Shown here in pieces: positions 11,357 through 23,240 of a stretch of 64,000 bases of DNA. The notes under the pieces are model-generated. The model did no database searches. It was not told the origin of the DNA and saw only the letters and a program-made list of their open reading frames with translations. A program made the translations under genes and the position numbers. The stretch lies in NCBI RefSeq assembly GCF_000003815.2, contig NC_049992.1:8304920-8368919 (forward strand), written 5' to 3'. This DNA is from Branchiostoma floridae. Lineage: Eukaryota; Chordata; Leptocardii; Amphioxiformes; Branchiostomatidae. Each line of letters begins with the position of its first letter. Position 1 is the stretch's first letter.

Positions 11357-11803
11357 TAGGGCTGGGTACTAGGACAAAACCGGTTTTTCTCCTTGGACCG
11401 GTCCGGAAAAAACGGACATGAAAAATTCTGTGGACCGGATGTTGGACCGATTGGAAAATGAACTGATTATATGATCAGGCATCCACACGTTTTCGGGGTT
11501 ACAGGTCTAAGCAAATAACAAGAGCGAAGCAGAGTAGACTCTATAGTCATTTTTACCAACTTTTAGTATTACAGTCAATCGTACAGAGGTAGTTAGCCTT
11601 GTAGGATTTTCAAAACGCCAGTGAGAGTCGAATACTACACAAAACAGATTTCGTTGTAGCAAATGGACCATTGTTTTTAGTATCGTCCATTCTGAAGTTT
11701 TCACATAATGAATCAGGTCCAGGTTCAGGTCCGAACCTGGACCTGATCCTCTGGACCTGAACCGGGCCTGGACCTGAATTTTCTGTACCGGTACCCACCC
11801 CTA
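11357..11803. mobile_element. hAT-like non-autonomous element, 447 bp
   Basis: The left end tagggctgggtac and the right end gtacccacccccta-like (gtacccacccctaat) are inverted. The flanking 8-mers ctgggtac (11349-11356) and atgagtac (11804-11811) match at 6 of 8, compatible with an old 8-bp duplication. Subterminal regions carry short inverted motifs built on ggaccggtccgg on the left and ggtccgaacctggacc on the right. No coding capacity. Confidence 0.6.
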
Positions 11804-12367
11804 ATGAGTACCATCCTCAGTAGTGCTACTAGTAACAGCTGACTCATTCTTAAAATAAAAACAAATGAATAGCGATATGAAAGTATATTGTACGTAATAC
11901 CAAGGAGCTCCTTGGTAATACACGTAAATCATAGTTACCTCATAATTAGCAATTACTCATGTCCAATAAAGTCGGGGCCGCATATACACTTAACACCCTA
12001 ACGAAAGAAATGGTAACTGAAATATATGAAACAATATAAACAAACCACAGTAGACATATACAAATCTATAAAAAAAGCCCATTGCTCTTTCCACTGCATG
12101 AAGACCGTTAACCAACAGTCAATCAACCAAAAATTGGATTTGCATCACCTCATAATTTTCAAATGTACTCTATGATGTAAATGTATGATTTGAAAGACGA
12201 TGGAACACAAAAAAACTTACAAACATACACTAACTTCGTCTTTAATTGATGAATGCAGTTTCAACGAGTAACAAAATTGTTGGGCACTGAATGATTGCGC
12301 AACGGTCGCCACCTCACAGAAAATCAGACAACAGTCATGACAGTGCGTTTTTCGTCTATTTTTTCAG
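11804..12367. other. AT-rich intergenic stretch with one 16-bp palindrome
   Basis: It contains ccaaggagctccttgg (11900-11915), one of several short palindromes of this type in the window. Nothing else was recognised. Confidence 0.5.
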
Positions 12368-12560
12368 AACGCACACACAGACGTGGAGTCTATCGAGATC
12401 ATCATATTGAATCGGAGACGATATTCGGGAACACATGATAAATCAGACTTCGGCATCATGAAAAACGTGATCGTTCTTCTAACGGATCCACTAACTGGAC
12501 AGTCAGCACAACTGTTACATGTACGAGCATGTGGTGCACTTGAATCTATCATATACCAGC
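12368..12560 (+). pseudogene. Possible exon fragment resembling a von Willebrand A domain
   Basis: After a good polypyrimidine/ag acceptor (ttttttcag, ending 12367) the frame is open. TDVESIEIIILNRRRYSG followed by KNVIVLLTDP has the spacing of the NT..A...l....f...G.r...nv.VvlTDG stretch of VWA domains. However, the glycine after TD is a proline and no partner exon was found. It could be a degraded exon, an isolated fragment or chance. No function is assigned. Confidence 0.2.
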
Positions 12561-12779
12561 ATGGAAAAGCGATTACCCTACAGGGAGTCCAGGAAAAACG
12601 ACGTCCTAAACCGTCTTTTTTTAACGTAGTCGGAAAAGGAAGTCTTCAGAAGACATGTGCGCACTATAACATACTAGTACATGTATCTTGTGTTACTGTG
12701 TGTACGAGACAAATATGTAGCGACCAGCTAAATGGTTGCCTATCTATGTGTATTAATTTGTACCCTTAAAAATTGAGGT

Positions 12780-12864
12780 ATCGCGCTTTTTTGCGTCTCT
12801 CTGTGAGTGCGTGTGTCTGTATGTCTGTCTTTGTGTGTACGTTTCAGGATAGTTTTCATTTTAT

Positions 12865-12900
<36 letters not shown>
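12780..12900 (+). repeat. (GT/GTCT)n and (TC)n microsatellite
   Basis: An imperfect gtgtctgtatgtctgtc stretch (12800-12845) is followed by an uninterrupted (TC)n run at about 12869-12898. It is simple sequence, and ORFs through it are artefacts. Confidence 0.9.
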
Positions 12901-12901
<1 letters not shown>

Positions 12902-14235
12902 TCTCCATACAATAATAAACAATATGGTCGAGTTTTTAACCATTTGCACTGTGCGAAACCGTCCTTTGAAACCGCGAAACTGGAAGGAAAAGGCTGAGTC
13001 TTGACTGAGCCAAACTGTGACTCAGTAGTCTCCTATCTGGAGCTGTCACGTCTTATCTTCCTGAGTCGTTCCTTAAATACTGAGGGGATGTTAAGAACCA
13101 GGGACAGGCGGAGAAGCTACCGAAGCATGCGGCTGAACAGGTTCCACATGGGAGTGGTTAGGTCCATGTGGCCCGAACCTGCACCCATAGCACAGGAATG
13201 TCTTCCCCCTGTCGTATATATCTTTCTACAAGGACGAAGGGAAGATGGGGAGTTGACACCGCAAAGGCTTCCGTGAGGTCAATGTACTCTGTAATGTCTG
13301 GTTGCTGACTGTGTTTTTGAAGGGAAGGGGGTGGTGGGTGAGTGGAGGTGGATAGAGGACTGTGCGTTGCTTTTATCATCTCTTTGGTGCAAGACGTATA
13401 AGGAATAGCCTTTTGAGGGTGTAAAATGTTTGTGAATTCGTACTTATCTGCATTAGAATCAATTTTGAATTGCGTTGAATTATGCTGTCGTTCCTCATTT
13501 TCATTTACGCAAACTGCTTTTTAATGGTTTATTGTTGTTTTTGTTTTTCAAATTTGCGGATATCGAAACGGTCATCATGCTTGTGTGATCAGCATTTCGG
13601 TGGTGCCGATTCCTTACCCTATTGCTTTATTGAATAAAGGCAATGACTCAAAAGTTTATATGGCTCTTTACAACATACAGAATGAAGTGGTTGAATGTAG
13701 ATCTAGGATTGGCTGACGCGTTTCATCAACTTCAAGTTGTGAAACCACCCTTTTTCTGTCTCTAGTTTTTGGCGAGGTACTTCAACGTACAGGACGCAAA
13801 AGACGGACATAAGATGACTTTACCTAGGAGGATGCGCGGTCGAAACCAAAGAATCATTTTCCCTGGCAGACAGTGAGATCTATCTCTATTTAGAAGCGTT
13901 GACCAAAAGAGCAAAGTCTCGCAGACTCTCGCCTAAGGATAGCACCTTTTGTGCAGCTGCTGGATGGTCTAAAATGAGACAAATTAACTCGTTAGTGGGA
14001 GTCCCGGGAGGCAGCGCGGGCCTGATGCCTCGCAAGTGTTGGTGATTATCACCCTGCTTCAACACAGCAACTTTACACGATACATCATTGTCAAATATAG
14101 CGGAACGGGCCGCAGGGCGGGAATACCTGGCGAGTCTGGGCGGTTGGGACTGTCTGGTGCTGTAAAACTTCGAGCAGATCAGACTGCTCACCACTGCGGC
14201 CGGAATGTTAGGGAACAGACCCGCTGTAATGTGAC
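12901..14235. other. Intergenic, nothing firmly recognised
   Basis: Mixed sequence. The segment 13900-14060 is GC-richer and open on the minus strand for about 100 codons, but the translation matches no family I know. No splice structure was evident. Confidence 0.4.
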
Positions 14236-14460
14236 GTAAGCTCCGGGAACGGGGTCAGCGGCGGTCTGTTTTGGCGGGGCGCGTGTCTGCACTTTTCGGG
14301 GCTCGGGGTGCGACAGGTGCCGGCGGACCCCCACTGGTCTCCCGAGCCGAGTAGCCGGGCACCCCGCTGGGAGGCTGATCCCGGTCGTACACGCTCCACT
14401 CTCGCCGCGACACGCCAGCCGACATCAACGCTATTGGGTCTCAACGGTCGGCGAAAACAA
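14236..14460. promoter_or_regulatory. GC-rich, CpG-dense island
   Basis: This 220-bp block is distinctly GC-rich and CpG-dense (for example ggcggggcgcg and gccgagtagccgggc) compared with its flanks. It has no recognised coding sequence and lies far from either confirmed gene. It could be a distal regulatory element or the promoter of an unseen transcript; this is inference from composition only. Confidence 0.2.
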
Positions 14461-14656
14461 CGGACGAAAACGGCAGAAGTTGTTTTTTGTTTGGAGACAC
14501 AACAGTCAAAACGTCGTAATAGCGCGACGGCTAGGACATCAGCTATAACGAGGCTAGGAATAGCAGCAGACTTTCCGAGAGATAGAGAGGGAAGTGACAG
14601 GGAAGATAGAGTGGGAGCAGGTGGGAGCCACGGGGGAGGGGCAGGGGTGTTGTCGC

Positions 14657-14841
14657 CTGTAGCCTCTATCAGGCTCCGTGGATCGGTGGTCTATATAGTA
14701 GAAATAGTATGTTAGGGTATTCGGCCGGTGAGGAAGTAACTCCTCTGGCCGTCCAACTCCCCTAGTGTACTATTTACTATTGTGTACAATTTTTACTATA
14801 TCAAACCAACGATTCGCGGATAGAGCCTGGTAGAGGCTGGT
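14657..14841. mobile_element. MITE with GCCTCTACCAGGCTC ends (copy a)
   Basis: The left end is tagcctctatcaggctcc and the right end is gagcctggtagaggct, an inverted pair. The interior has tagtagaaatagta, also seen in copies at 32.8 and 34.2 kb. No coding capacity. Confidence 0.65.
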
Positions 14842-14921
14842 CGCCCAGGCTGAGGGATAGCCTGGAATCAAAGGCAACGTGATCGACGCTTTCCGCTAGC
14901 TCTCTACCAGACCACTAAAGG

Positions 14922-15040
14922 ACGTTATATAACGTCCTTGACCAGACCGACTACGCTGGCTTTCATAGGGAGAATAATTTGCCAGGGGAGTTTTGTTACC
15001 ACAGGAGTTAGCATGAACTGACTCCCCTGGCCAATTTCCC
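14922..15040. repeat. Two short hairpins
   Basis: The palindrome aaggacgttatataacgtcctt (14921-14942) is perfect. About 35 bp further on, gccaggggagt and actcccctggc (about 14980 and 15020) form a second inverted repeat with a 30-base loop. These probably derive from degraded foldback elements. Confidence 0.55.
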
Positions 15041-15544
15041 GATTATTTTCAGAATTCTACGATCCCCGTACCCCGTAAGAAGGCCTGGTGGAGGCTAGCT
15101 TTCCGCAGAGGTGCTCGAGGTTAGCAACCGTTAATAAGCCCTGGCCTGAATCGCAATCAATAAACGAAAGGCAATAAACTTTTTACCAACGATAGCTTTT
15201 ACAGAGATGTGGACTCCTCTACATCCTGAATATTATTCCCGAGGATAGGAAGTTGTCATGATAAAGTTGGAAGTTGTGAAATAAACCAACTTGGAGACGA
15301 ATTGATGTTTGATTCAAAACAAGTAACGAATATTGAAATAAAAATGCGTGGAACAGAAGCACGGTATACACAGAACCTTGAGAACTTGGTGTTTAAAAGA
15401 TCGAACAATGATGAAATGCATGTACAATACATAGAGGTATTTAGGACAGGCTAGCCATAGGAACGTTCCATCAGTACGTAACGGTTTGTCTGTATCAGGA
15501 TGGCCTTGAAAAGTCAGAGGACAAGACGAAAGGCAGACACATTT
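15041..15544. other. Intergenic, nothing recognised
   Basis: It contains one stray MITE-type end (ggcctggtggaggcta, 15082-15097). Otherwise no gene or repeat was recognised. Confidence 0.45.
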
Positions 15545-16310
15545 GGGGGAAATCGTGACCTTTTTCTTATATGCTCCTTATAGTTATATATTTCCCCCAC
15601 CAACCTCTGCTGGTGGGGAAACCCGTACATGTCTCACTGAAGGTGTGACCGGGACTGTCACCTCCTTTCCCGTACATGTCTTAACCCAGGACTGAGGTGT
15701 GACTGGGTCTTGTCACCTTTCTTACCCATGGATATCTCAACTCAGGTGTGACTGAGACTGCCACCCTCCTTTCCCGTACATGTTACTCTCCAAGCAGAGG
15801 TTGGTGGGGAAAATCGTGACATTGTTCCTTATAGTTATTTATTTTCCCCACCAACCTCTGCTGGTGGGAAAAACCCGTACATGCCTCACTGAAGGTGTGA
15901 CCGGGACTGTCACCTCCTTTCCCGCACATGTCTCAACCCAGGTGTAACTGGGTCTTGTCACCTTTCTTACCCATAGATATCTCAACTCAGGTGTGACTGA
16001 GACTGCCACCCTCCTTTCCAGTACATGCTACTCTCCAAGCAGAGGTTGGTGGGGAAAATCGTGACATTGTCCAATATGTTCCTTTATAATATATATTTTC
16101 CCCACCAACCTCTGCTGGTGGGAAAACCCGTACATGTCTCACTGAAGGTGTGACCGGGACTGTCATCTCCTTTCCCGGTACATGTCTCAACCCAGGTGTG
16201 ACTGGGTCTTGTCACCTTTCTTACCCATAGATCGTGACCTTTTCCTTATATGTTCCTCATATATTTTCCCCACCAACCTCTGCTTGGAGAGTGCATACAT
16301 GTCTCACTGC
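15545..16310 (+). repeat. Tandem array, about 250-bp unit, carrying MITE ends
   Basis: Three units are marked by ccccaccaacctctgctggtggg at about 15596, 15845 and 16095. Each contains cccgtacatgtctcac, gaaggtgtgaccgggactgtc and gtgactgggtcttgtcacc. Two unit boundaries hold ctctccaagcagaggttgg (15786, 16032), the same terminal sequence as the TA-flanked MITEs, and a third carries it inverted (16265). The array probably arose by duplication of a segment containing such an element. Confidence 0.8.
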
Positions 16311-16559
16311 AAGTGTGTCACAGTGTCACCCTCCTTTTCCGTACATATCTCATGGTAGGTGTGACTGTGTCTTGACACCTTTCTTACGAGAAAAAAGAAG
16401 GCGGCAATCTGTATGGCCCCCCTTATTATATAAATGAAATAAAATGGCCCCAGAGGCAAGAAAATGATGACCAAAGGGTTTCGCATAAAGTAAGTAGACA
16501 CAGTCTCAACAAGGACACATATAGAGTAGCTTTAATCAACTACTGAACCGTTATGAGGA
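16311..16559. other. Degenerate tail of the 250-bp array and unique sequence
   Basis: Fragments such as gtacatatctcatggtaggtg (16331) still resemble the array unit; beyond about 16400 nothing is recognised. Confidence 0.4.
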
Positions 16560-16561
16560 GC

Positions 16562-16609
<48 letters not shown>

Positions 16610-16640
16610 TAGAGAGGGGGGGGGGGAGAAAGAAAGATCA
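16560..16640 (+). repeat. (GA)n microsatellite with adjacent G run
   Basis: An uninterrupted (GA)n run at about 16563-16606 is followed by gcgctagagag and a run of ten or more G. Polypurine-polypyrimidine tracts of this sort can form triplex DNA; no function is shown here. Confidence 0.9.
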
Positions 16641-17450
16641 AAGATCGAATTGACGCATTTGCATCGTTGTCTGCTGATCAGATATCTGTCGCCAAGAAGT
16701 GATGGATCGGTCCACCCTTGGGAACGACGTCGTCGTCCATATCCGGTTCTCACGCAGTCGAGTCTCGTTCCCAATCTGTGCCAAGATCTCTCCCGCCCCT
16801 TCGGCTGATTGAACAATTAAGATCTCAGTTGTGATGGTCAGAACTTAAAAAGGGTATCACAAAAGGACACTGACATTTTACAGGCATCTGGGCTGTCCTT
16901 GTATACAATCATTCATTGACCTGATATGGTTCGATTTTTGCACAATAGGCAAAGTAGGACACTTAAAACAATTATGATGATGGCGATTATGTTCATTTCC
17001 ATGTTCTTGCACACATGCATGCGCTAAATGCAGTAGTGCTGCTACGAAAGATAAAATGTATCATTACATATAGTGATGATAGTAAATACGTACAGAGAAA
17101 CATTTCCAACCTCCTGTCGATGCATTTGTAATTATTTTGTCATTGATTATGCAACTTAGGTTCCACTCAGACTAATCATAATTTGGTGTCCTCATTTCTA
17201 ATAAACCTGTCCACTTCTTTTAGACTTATACCATATGAAAGAGGCGTTCAAACATGACGGAAGAGGAAGAAGATGAGGAAAAGGAGTAAGTAGAAAAAGA
17301 AGAAGAAAAGGAAGAATACACCAACAAAAACATATTTTCCATGTACCCTATGACCCTTTATGGAACTATAAATACAGTGAAATTTCGAAATTGTCCAGTC
17401 TCTCTGAGTGCGAGTTTTTCCCCAGTGCAGGTTGCCCTCGCGGTTTGGTA
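16641..17450. other. Intergenic, nothing recognised
   Basis: AT-rich sequence with a purine-rich gaagaggaagaagatgagg stretch at 17261-17315. No gene was recognised. Confidence 0.45.
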
Positions 17451-17621
17451 ATCTCCAAGCAGATACTACGGTGCCACAAGACAGTGTCAAAGCTGGCAAA
17501 GTAGTATAACCGGCCAAAGAGAGTCAGACGGGCTCCGGTAGCATACACACTCCTAGGCCGGCTTCACTCCTCTGCCAGCTTTTAAAACTAGCTTATGCCA
17601 CCGTAGGATCTGCTAGGAGAT
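17451..17621. mobile_element. MITE with TCTCCAAGCAGA ends and TA duplication
   Basis: The ends atctccaagcagat and atctgctaggagat are inverted, with flanking TA on both sides (17449-17450, 17622-17623). The interior cactcctaggccggcttcac and ctctgccagcttt recur in a partial copy at 46325-46410. The length is 171 bp and there is no coding capacity. Confidence 0.75.
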
Positions 17622-18995
17622 TAGCGGTTTGGCACAATCCCGTGAGAAACGTTAAACAACCTCGCGACTGGAAGATGTCGAGCTGGGCCATGTCAGCCAT
17701 GTTTTCGCGCACTTTCAACCTCAAACCATATATCATCCGGGACACAAATGGCAGGGTGCTGCTGCTTTTCGTCCCGTATATATCCGTATAAAAACGGCCG
17801 TTCTGGAATCATCACTTCTAGGAGGACGACTGACTGATAAACAATGTAAAAGACAGTCGCGGTTGGCTGACTGAAGTGGTTTAGGACAGGCTGAAGGCAG
17901 TCCTAGTTCAGTTCAGTTCATCCTCGGAGAGGTGACACCAGCGTCTCCACATGTTCCTGTCCAGCATGACCTGTATTTGTGCTGTAAGAATTGTACAATA
18001 ATAATATAATAGCAGACGAAAATGGCTCATTTGATTACATATAAACAAGAAAGATTTGATAGTCCAAAATGCAGTTACTCAAGTAACTGGGTATGCTTTT
18101 AGAAACGGTCAGGCGTTTCATATAGTATCCACTATTTTTCGTCAGTAACACTGAAATATGGAATATGTTATTACCTAGATCTCTAATCTTCATCGACAAA
18201 CAAAGCCTTAAAATCAGTATTTATTCCTACCTCTTGGTCTTGATTACGTCAGCTTTAATGACGTCGTTTTGCTGATTCTTTCCGATATCATCTTTGAAAT
18301 ACTGTTCGACTAACAGGTATGGTACTATTTAGGGACAGTGTACCCCCCTAGTAGCGCAAATGCTATTTTGCCGCTCTGAAAGTGTTCCTAAAAAGCGTCA
18401 AGGTGAAACATGTCAAGTACGGACGATGCTAGCAGAAATCCCATAATCCCGTGTTTGCCCCATGTTTTCTTCAGCCTGAAGGATACGCCACCCATACAGT
18501 ATACACAGGAACAAGGCAGACGCTTGTAGGAACCTGTTCGTGAGCAAGATCACCACAGCGACTGGTTTTCATTCTTTACATCATTCCAGATACTGCATTT
18601 GAGACTGTTACCATGTTGTAGGCCTTCTATATGCTGCATACTTCTCAACGGATAAGCCTTTGTCTGAGTTTTCCTGATTTCATTCTCGCTGTCTTGACGG
18701 AGTTAAGCGTTCCCTACATGTGTGTAATGCCCTAGCGGACGCCAGTGTTCTCAAGTGCTTGTTCGGAAGGTTGTTTCAAAATAATCCTGACACGACGGTT
18801 TGAGGGCCTGTGTATGGAGGCACAGCAAACAGGTGTCTATCAGAGGCGGTGCCAAGATCAGGCCCAGACGGGACAACAATACCTCCTGCCCGCCTGACAT
18901 TCCGCAGACAGCCGGGCAGGCTTCGGGCTGTGCTAGCCTCTAGGGCAGGCTCCTCAAGAATCCTTATTAGTTGCCTTCGCTAGATTTCGGTAGCG
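17622..18995. other. Intergenic; one dispersed repeat fragment
   Basis: 18060-18155 (cagttactcaagtaactgg, gaaacggtcaggcgtttca, tttcgtcagtaacactgaa) matches a copy at 28620-28715. 18780-18960 is GC-richer and repeat-free. No gene was recognised. Confidence 0.45.
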
Positions 18996-18999
18996 TTTG

Positions 19000-19215
19000 T
19001 GTGTGTGTGTGTTTGTGTGCTGTTTGTAGAAGACCAGCATAACTGTAGAACGCCTTGATGAATTGCCTTATGATATTTGGTATGTGGGTAGGGCTTGATG
19101 AGACCTTGAAACGATTAGATTTTGGGTTAGTACCCTAGCGGCTTGCAAAGGTACTGCAGTGGAACGTCCGTGTTTGATATCTTGAGCCCTAGTCATGCTA
19201 AGGTCGTGATTTGAA
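19000..19215 (-). repeat. CCGCTAGGGG-family repeat, reverse copy with (TG)n
   Basis: On the plus strand it reads ttcggtagcg, (TG)n, agaccagcataactgtagaa, gatgatt-like tgatatttggtatgtgg, taccctagcggcttgca and ggtactgcagtggaacgtcc. It has the usual module order and the microsatellite at the usual end. Confidence 0.75.
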
Positions 19216-19304
19216 TAGTGATATAGAGCTCTTGTTTCTGATAGAATCGTTCAAACGGGGTGACTAATTTGAGGAGTTATCCGGTAATATATGTTTACAG
19301 TAGT

Positions 19305-19455
19305 TCACCTTTATCCACCGGGTAACCTATATCCGTTGTTTTAAAAGTTGACGTACGGCGAACTGCAGTTTTTTTTTAAATATTGTACGTTTAGCCACCG
19401 TCCGTCGACTTGATATACATATATACCCTGCTTCTTATAGGTTACCTCACGGAAT
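19305..19455. mobile_element. MITE-like element, ttcacctttatcc ends (copy 2)
   Basis: The left end tagttcacctttatccaccg and gggtaacctatatccgttg match the first copy (7495-7680), as does tccgtcgacttgatata in the interior. The right end (tataggttacctcacgg) is degraded. The two copies are in the same orientation. Confidence 0.5.
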
Positions 19456-19589
19456 AGTAAACAGAACACGATACTTATCAGAAACCAGTAAAATGCAATG
19501 AAAAAGGTCAAGGTAGCCCTTTTTGAGGCTGTATGGGCGATAAGTTGTTATCCATTGTGTCTAGAATTCGAAGGAACCGCCTTTTATCT

Positions 19590-19735
19590 CCCGACCGAAG
19601 TCATAATCAGGTATCCATTTGTACACGGTGTGGAGTGGGGAAAGTCGAGAAATTGCCTTTCTCAAGGGCACAAGATAGGGGGCATGACATGACTTGGGTT
19701 TTGAGCCCGAAACACACTGCTATAACGCCAGCCGA
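19590..19735 (-). mobile_element. tRNA-derived SINE fragment
   Basis: It shares gaaagtcg, gcctttctcaagggcacaag and a degenerate RNA polymerase III B-box (gggttttgagccc, reverse orientation) with the SINE copies at 29.2, 43.6 and 49.4 kb. Confidence 0.5.
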
Positions 19736-21590
19736 CCCCACACACAAAGCCAAACGGAAGATCAAAACGCGAGCCGTGGCAGGAGTCTGGTACAAAGGCT
19801 ATCCCCTCGCCCTGACGGTGACACTGTCGGCCCTGCCAGATTACACACCCCGTCCCGAGGATGCCCGGTGGCGCGCTCAGTCACACGACGCGCTGTTTTG
19901 ACAAAGTCGGCGACCTGGCGGCCATCTTCCTGACAGTCGCGACAGAGCGGATAACTAACCTTCAATCTCTAAGAAATTACTGTCCTTAAGACTTAGTCCC
20001 TCTCCAGACGGAAAGCACGTCTTGAACAGGTGAAGGTGTGTCTGTTTCTTGTACAAGACGTGGACATTTCCCAGGTGTGTCAGACAGGTGCAGAACCTGT
20101 AATTTTCTCGTCGTGTCGGCAAGGCCGGCCCGCCTTCCGCTGGTGCGGTGACCGCAGCGGAATGTGTAGAATCTTCCCAAGAATGCAGCAAATTAATAAC
20201 CTCCGTTAAAATGCACGTGACGTAATCAAAACAAAGTTTTGTACTTTGAGAAATCTGATCTTTTATTTTGCAATGCGTTGCAGCGTATGATATGATTTCT
20301 TTGTGAAGAATGTCATACAAACGTTCCACCTATTTTCGAGCTGTCAAACCTTTTTCTAGTAATCTGCTCGCCATTCCCGTAAATCTTCATTAATCCGACC
20401 CACTCCGTGTCTCCTGTAAGCCTGGAATGCTAAACCTGTGAATGTGCTCGGTACGGGAAAAACGTGGCCAATTAAGGCTGCACTGTATAGTCGTACGGTG
20501 GCGCATAGAGACACGCAAGGTGCTTTTGATAACGTCTTCTTGACAGTGGAGAAAGAACAGGTGACTGTTCTTCGACTTCTACTGCTATGCTGTTTACAAC
20601 AATAATACAATTACAAGGGAATTCTTGTACGATATTACATGCATAGCTGGCGTGGTTTGGCACTAGTAATTTTTGTTCTTCCCAGGCATAATTTTGCTTA
20701 CTTATGAATTGCTTTCAAATGATAGAAATACAGTATCAAATCTATAACCTACAGAGAACACAAACAAGAAAAATCCCCAGTTGTTCCTGTATGACTGTAT
20801 GTCTCTCAGTCCGTAGAGTTTCATACTTCAAGCCAGGACTAGAGCCAGGCTCTTCAGTCGAACTAAGTACCAAGTGACAGACGTCATAAACACATTAATA
20901 AGGATGTAAAGAACAGGTCGACGCTATGCATCTGGATACCCAATGATGGGGAAGGGAGAATTTTTACTGCTACTTGTCAGTATACTTTTGTGTTCTAAGT
21001 TACCTAAATTGTCGACTTTTGGAACATTTTTAAGGGTGACTTTTGACTCTGCCTTGTCTCAGCATATTCCAGTGTACTCTACAAAAGAATTCTGGTATAC
21101 GCGTGTCTATGAGACGTCAACACACTATCATATCATACAGCGTGTAATTTTCTTATATTGAGATGACTGCCACACAATGCTATGTCTTATATCCGGCTAC
21201 ATATTCTTTTCTTCGTGATAATTTTGAAGCCTCAACACTGTTCTTTGTTCTGTTGAGAACTTTTACTGGATGTGTCTTGAAACGTCTACCTGTCGTTATG
21301 TATGGCTCTTGATTTTTTTCTCTCCAAGTTCCTTGTTGCAAGATGATAATTCATACCAAATTTGATGACCTCAGGTTGACGAAAACAAAAGCTGTAAGAC
21401 CATCTCTCCGTAGGGCTTTATGTTGTACATCATGTGAAGGACACCAAGTGGGTGTCGACTTGTACGTACTTGCCCGTCACATGTGCCAGGTCCTTAATTT
21501 GGCCCGATTTACAGGAGACACTTTGTACGACGTACGACGATTGTCGTGGAACAGTGCCACCAATTCAATTTAAGGTTTATCTTACCCTAG
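19736..21590. other. Intergenic, nothing firmly recognised
   Basis: Several open frames of 60-124 codons exist on both strands, but none carries a recognisable domain or consistent splice sites. No repeats could be paired. Confidence 0.4.
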
Positions 21591-21594
21591 AGCT

Positions 21595-23240
21595 GTATGA
21601 TACCTTGTTATAAGACTCACACCACAATATGATGTATGCGCCGCAGAGCATTGTGCCCCGGTTCTTCACGTTTCATGGTGGTACGACACTGTCTTTCTTA
21701 GGGTCTTCCGCAAACCAAAGGGTAGCCTTGTCATAAGAGCCACACAACAATGAAACATGAAAACGAGACAATTTAAGGTTTATCTTTTCGAAAGGTAGTG
21801 CTTAACCTAGTCATAAGAGTCACACCACAATACGATGTCTATGCCGTAGGGCAATGTGCCCTTCTTGGTGGGCCACGAAACTGTTCTCTCAGGGTCTTTG
21901 CCAACTTGAAAACGAGACATCGTTCCATAGGGTAGTGTGATACCTTGTCATAAGAGTCACACCACAATACGATGTATATATGGCAGCACGTTGTGCCCTT
22001 CGCCGTTCTTGGTGGGCTCTGACGCTGCTGTTTATGAGTGTCTTGCGTCAGCTGCACATCTAGACGATTTAAGGTACATCTTACCGTAAGATGTTGTATT
22101 GTCATAAGACTCACACCACAAATTGATGTGTATGCCGCAGGGCAATGTGCCTGGTTCTACGCATTTCTTGGGGGGGGATACGGGGCTGGTCTTTCTCAGG
22201 GTCTTCCGTTAACTTGAAAACAAGACGATTTAAGATACATCTTTCCGTAGGGGAGTATAGTGTATTGCCTTGTCATAAGAGTCACATCACAATACAATGT
22301 CTATGCCGCAGGGCAATGTGCGCTTTGCCGTTCTTGGTGGGCTCCTACGCTGCTGTTTATCAGTGTCTTGTGCCAGCTTTACATCTAGACGATTTAAGGT
22401 ACATCTTGCCGTAAGATGTTGCATTGTCATAATAGTCACACCACAATACGATGTATATGCCGCAGGGTACTGTGCCATTAGTCCGTCTTGGTGGGCTCCG
22501 ACACTGGTCTTTCTCAGGGTTTTCCGTCAACTTGAAAACGATACAATTTAAGATACATCTTTCCGTAGGGGAGCATAGCGTGTTACCTTGTCATAAGAGT
22601 CACACCACTATACGATGTATATGCCGCAGGGTATTGTGCCCTTCGTCTTTCTAGGTGGGCTACAACACTGGTCTTTCTCAAGGTCTCCCGTCAACTTGTA
22701 GATCAGAAAATTTAAGCTAAGACTTTTCGTAAGGTACTTCTTTGTCATAAGAGTCACACCACAAATCGTTGTATACATCGCAGTGCAATGTGCCCCGTAA
22801 TCCACCCTTCTTGGTGGGCTCCGACACTGGTCTTTCTCAAGGTCTTCCGTTAATTTGTAAACGAGGCAATTAAGATACATCTTTCCGTAGGGGAGTATAG
22901 CTTATTGCCTTGTCACAAGAGTCACACCACAATACGATGTATATGACGCAGGGTATTGTGCCTTTCGTCCTTCTTGTTGGGCTACGACACTGGTCTTTCT
23001 CAGGATCTTCCGCCAACTTGTAAACGAGACAATTTAAGCTAAGACTTTCCTTAAGACTTTACTTCTTTGTCATAAGAGTCACACCACTATACGATGTATA
23101 TGCCGCAGGACAATTTGCCCTTCGTCCTTCTTGGTGGGCTCCAACACTGTTGTTTGTCAGTGTCTTGCGTCAACTCGTCAACTTGACACCCAGACATGTT
23201 AAGTCCCATCTTTCCGGAGGATGGTGGTGTGATTCAAGCT
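21595..23240 (+). repeat. Satellite-like tandem array, about 155-165-bp monomer
   Basis: Eleven copies are marked by cttgtcataagagtcacacc at about 21609, 21731, 21811, 21948, 22102, 22272, 22427, 22591, 22744, 22911 and 23069. Each continues through acgatgtatatgccgcaggg, tgtgcccttcgtcc and ggtgggctccgacac. Two monomer types occur: one with ctgctgtttatcagtgtctt and cagctttacatctagacg, the other with ggtctttctcagggtcttcc. They alternate in part, giving a roughly 320-bp higher-order unit. The frames are not conserved, so it is not coding. Confidence 0.88.

Noticed and set aside
13886-14194. 102-codon minus-strand frame in a GC-richer region
   Set aside because: The translation matches nothing I know and no splice sites frame it; composition alone explains its length.
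19533-20329. Open frames of 122 and 124 codons on opposite strands
   Set aside because: No recognisable domain, no splice support, and part of the region is a SINE fragment.
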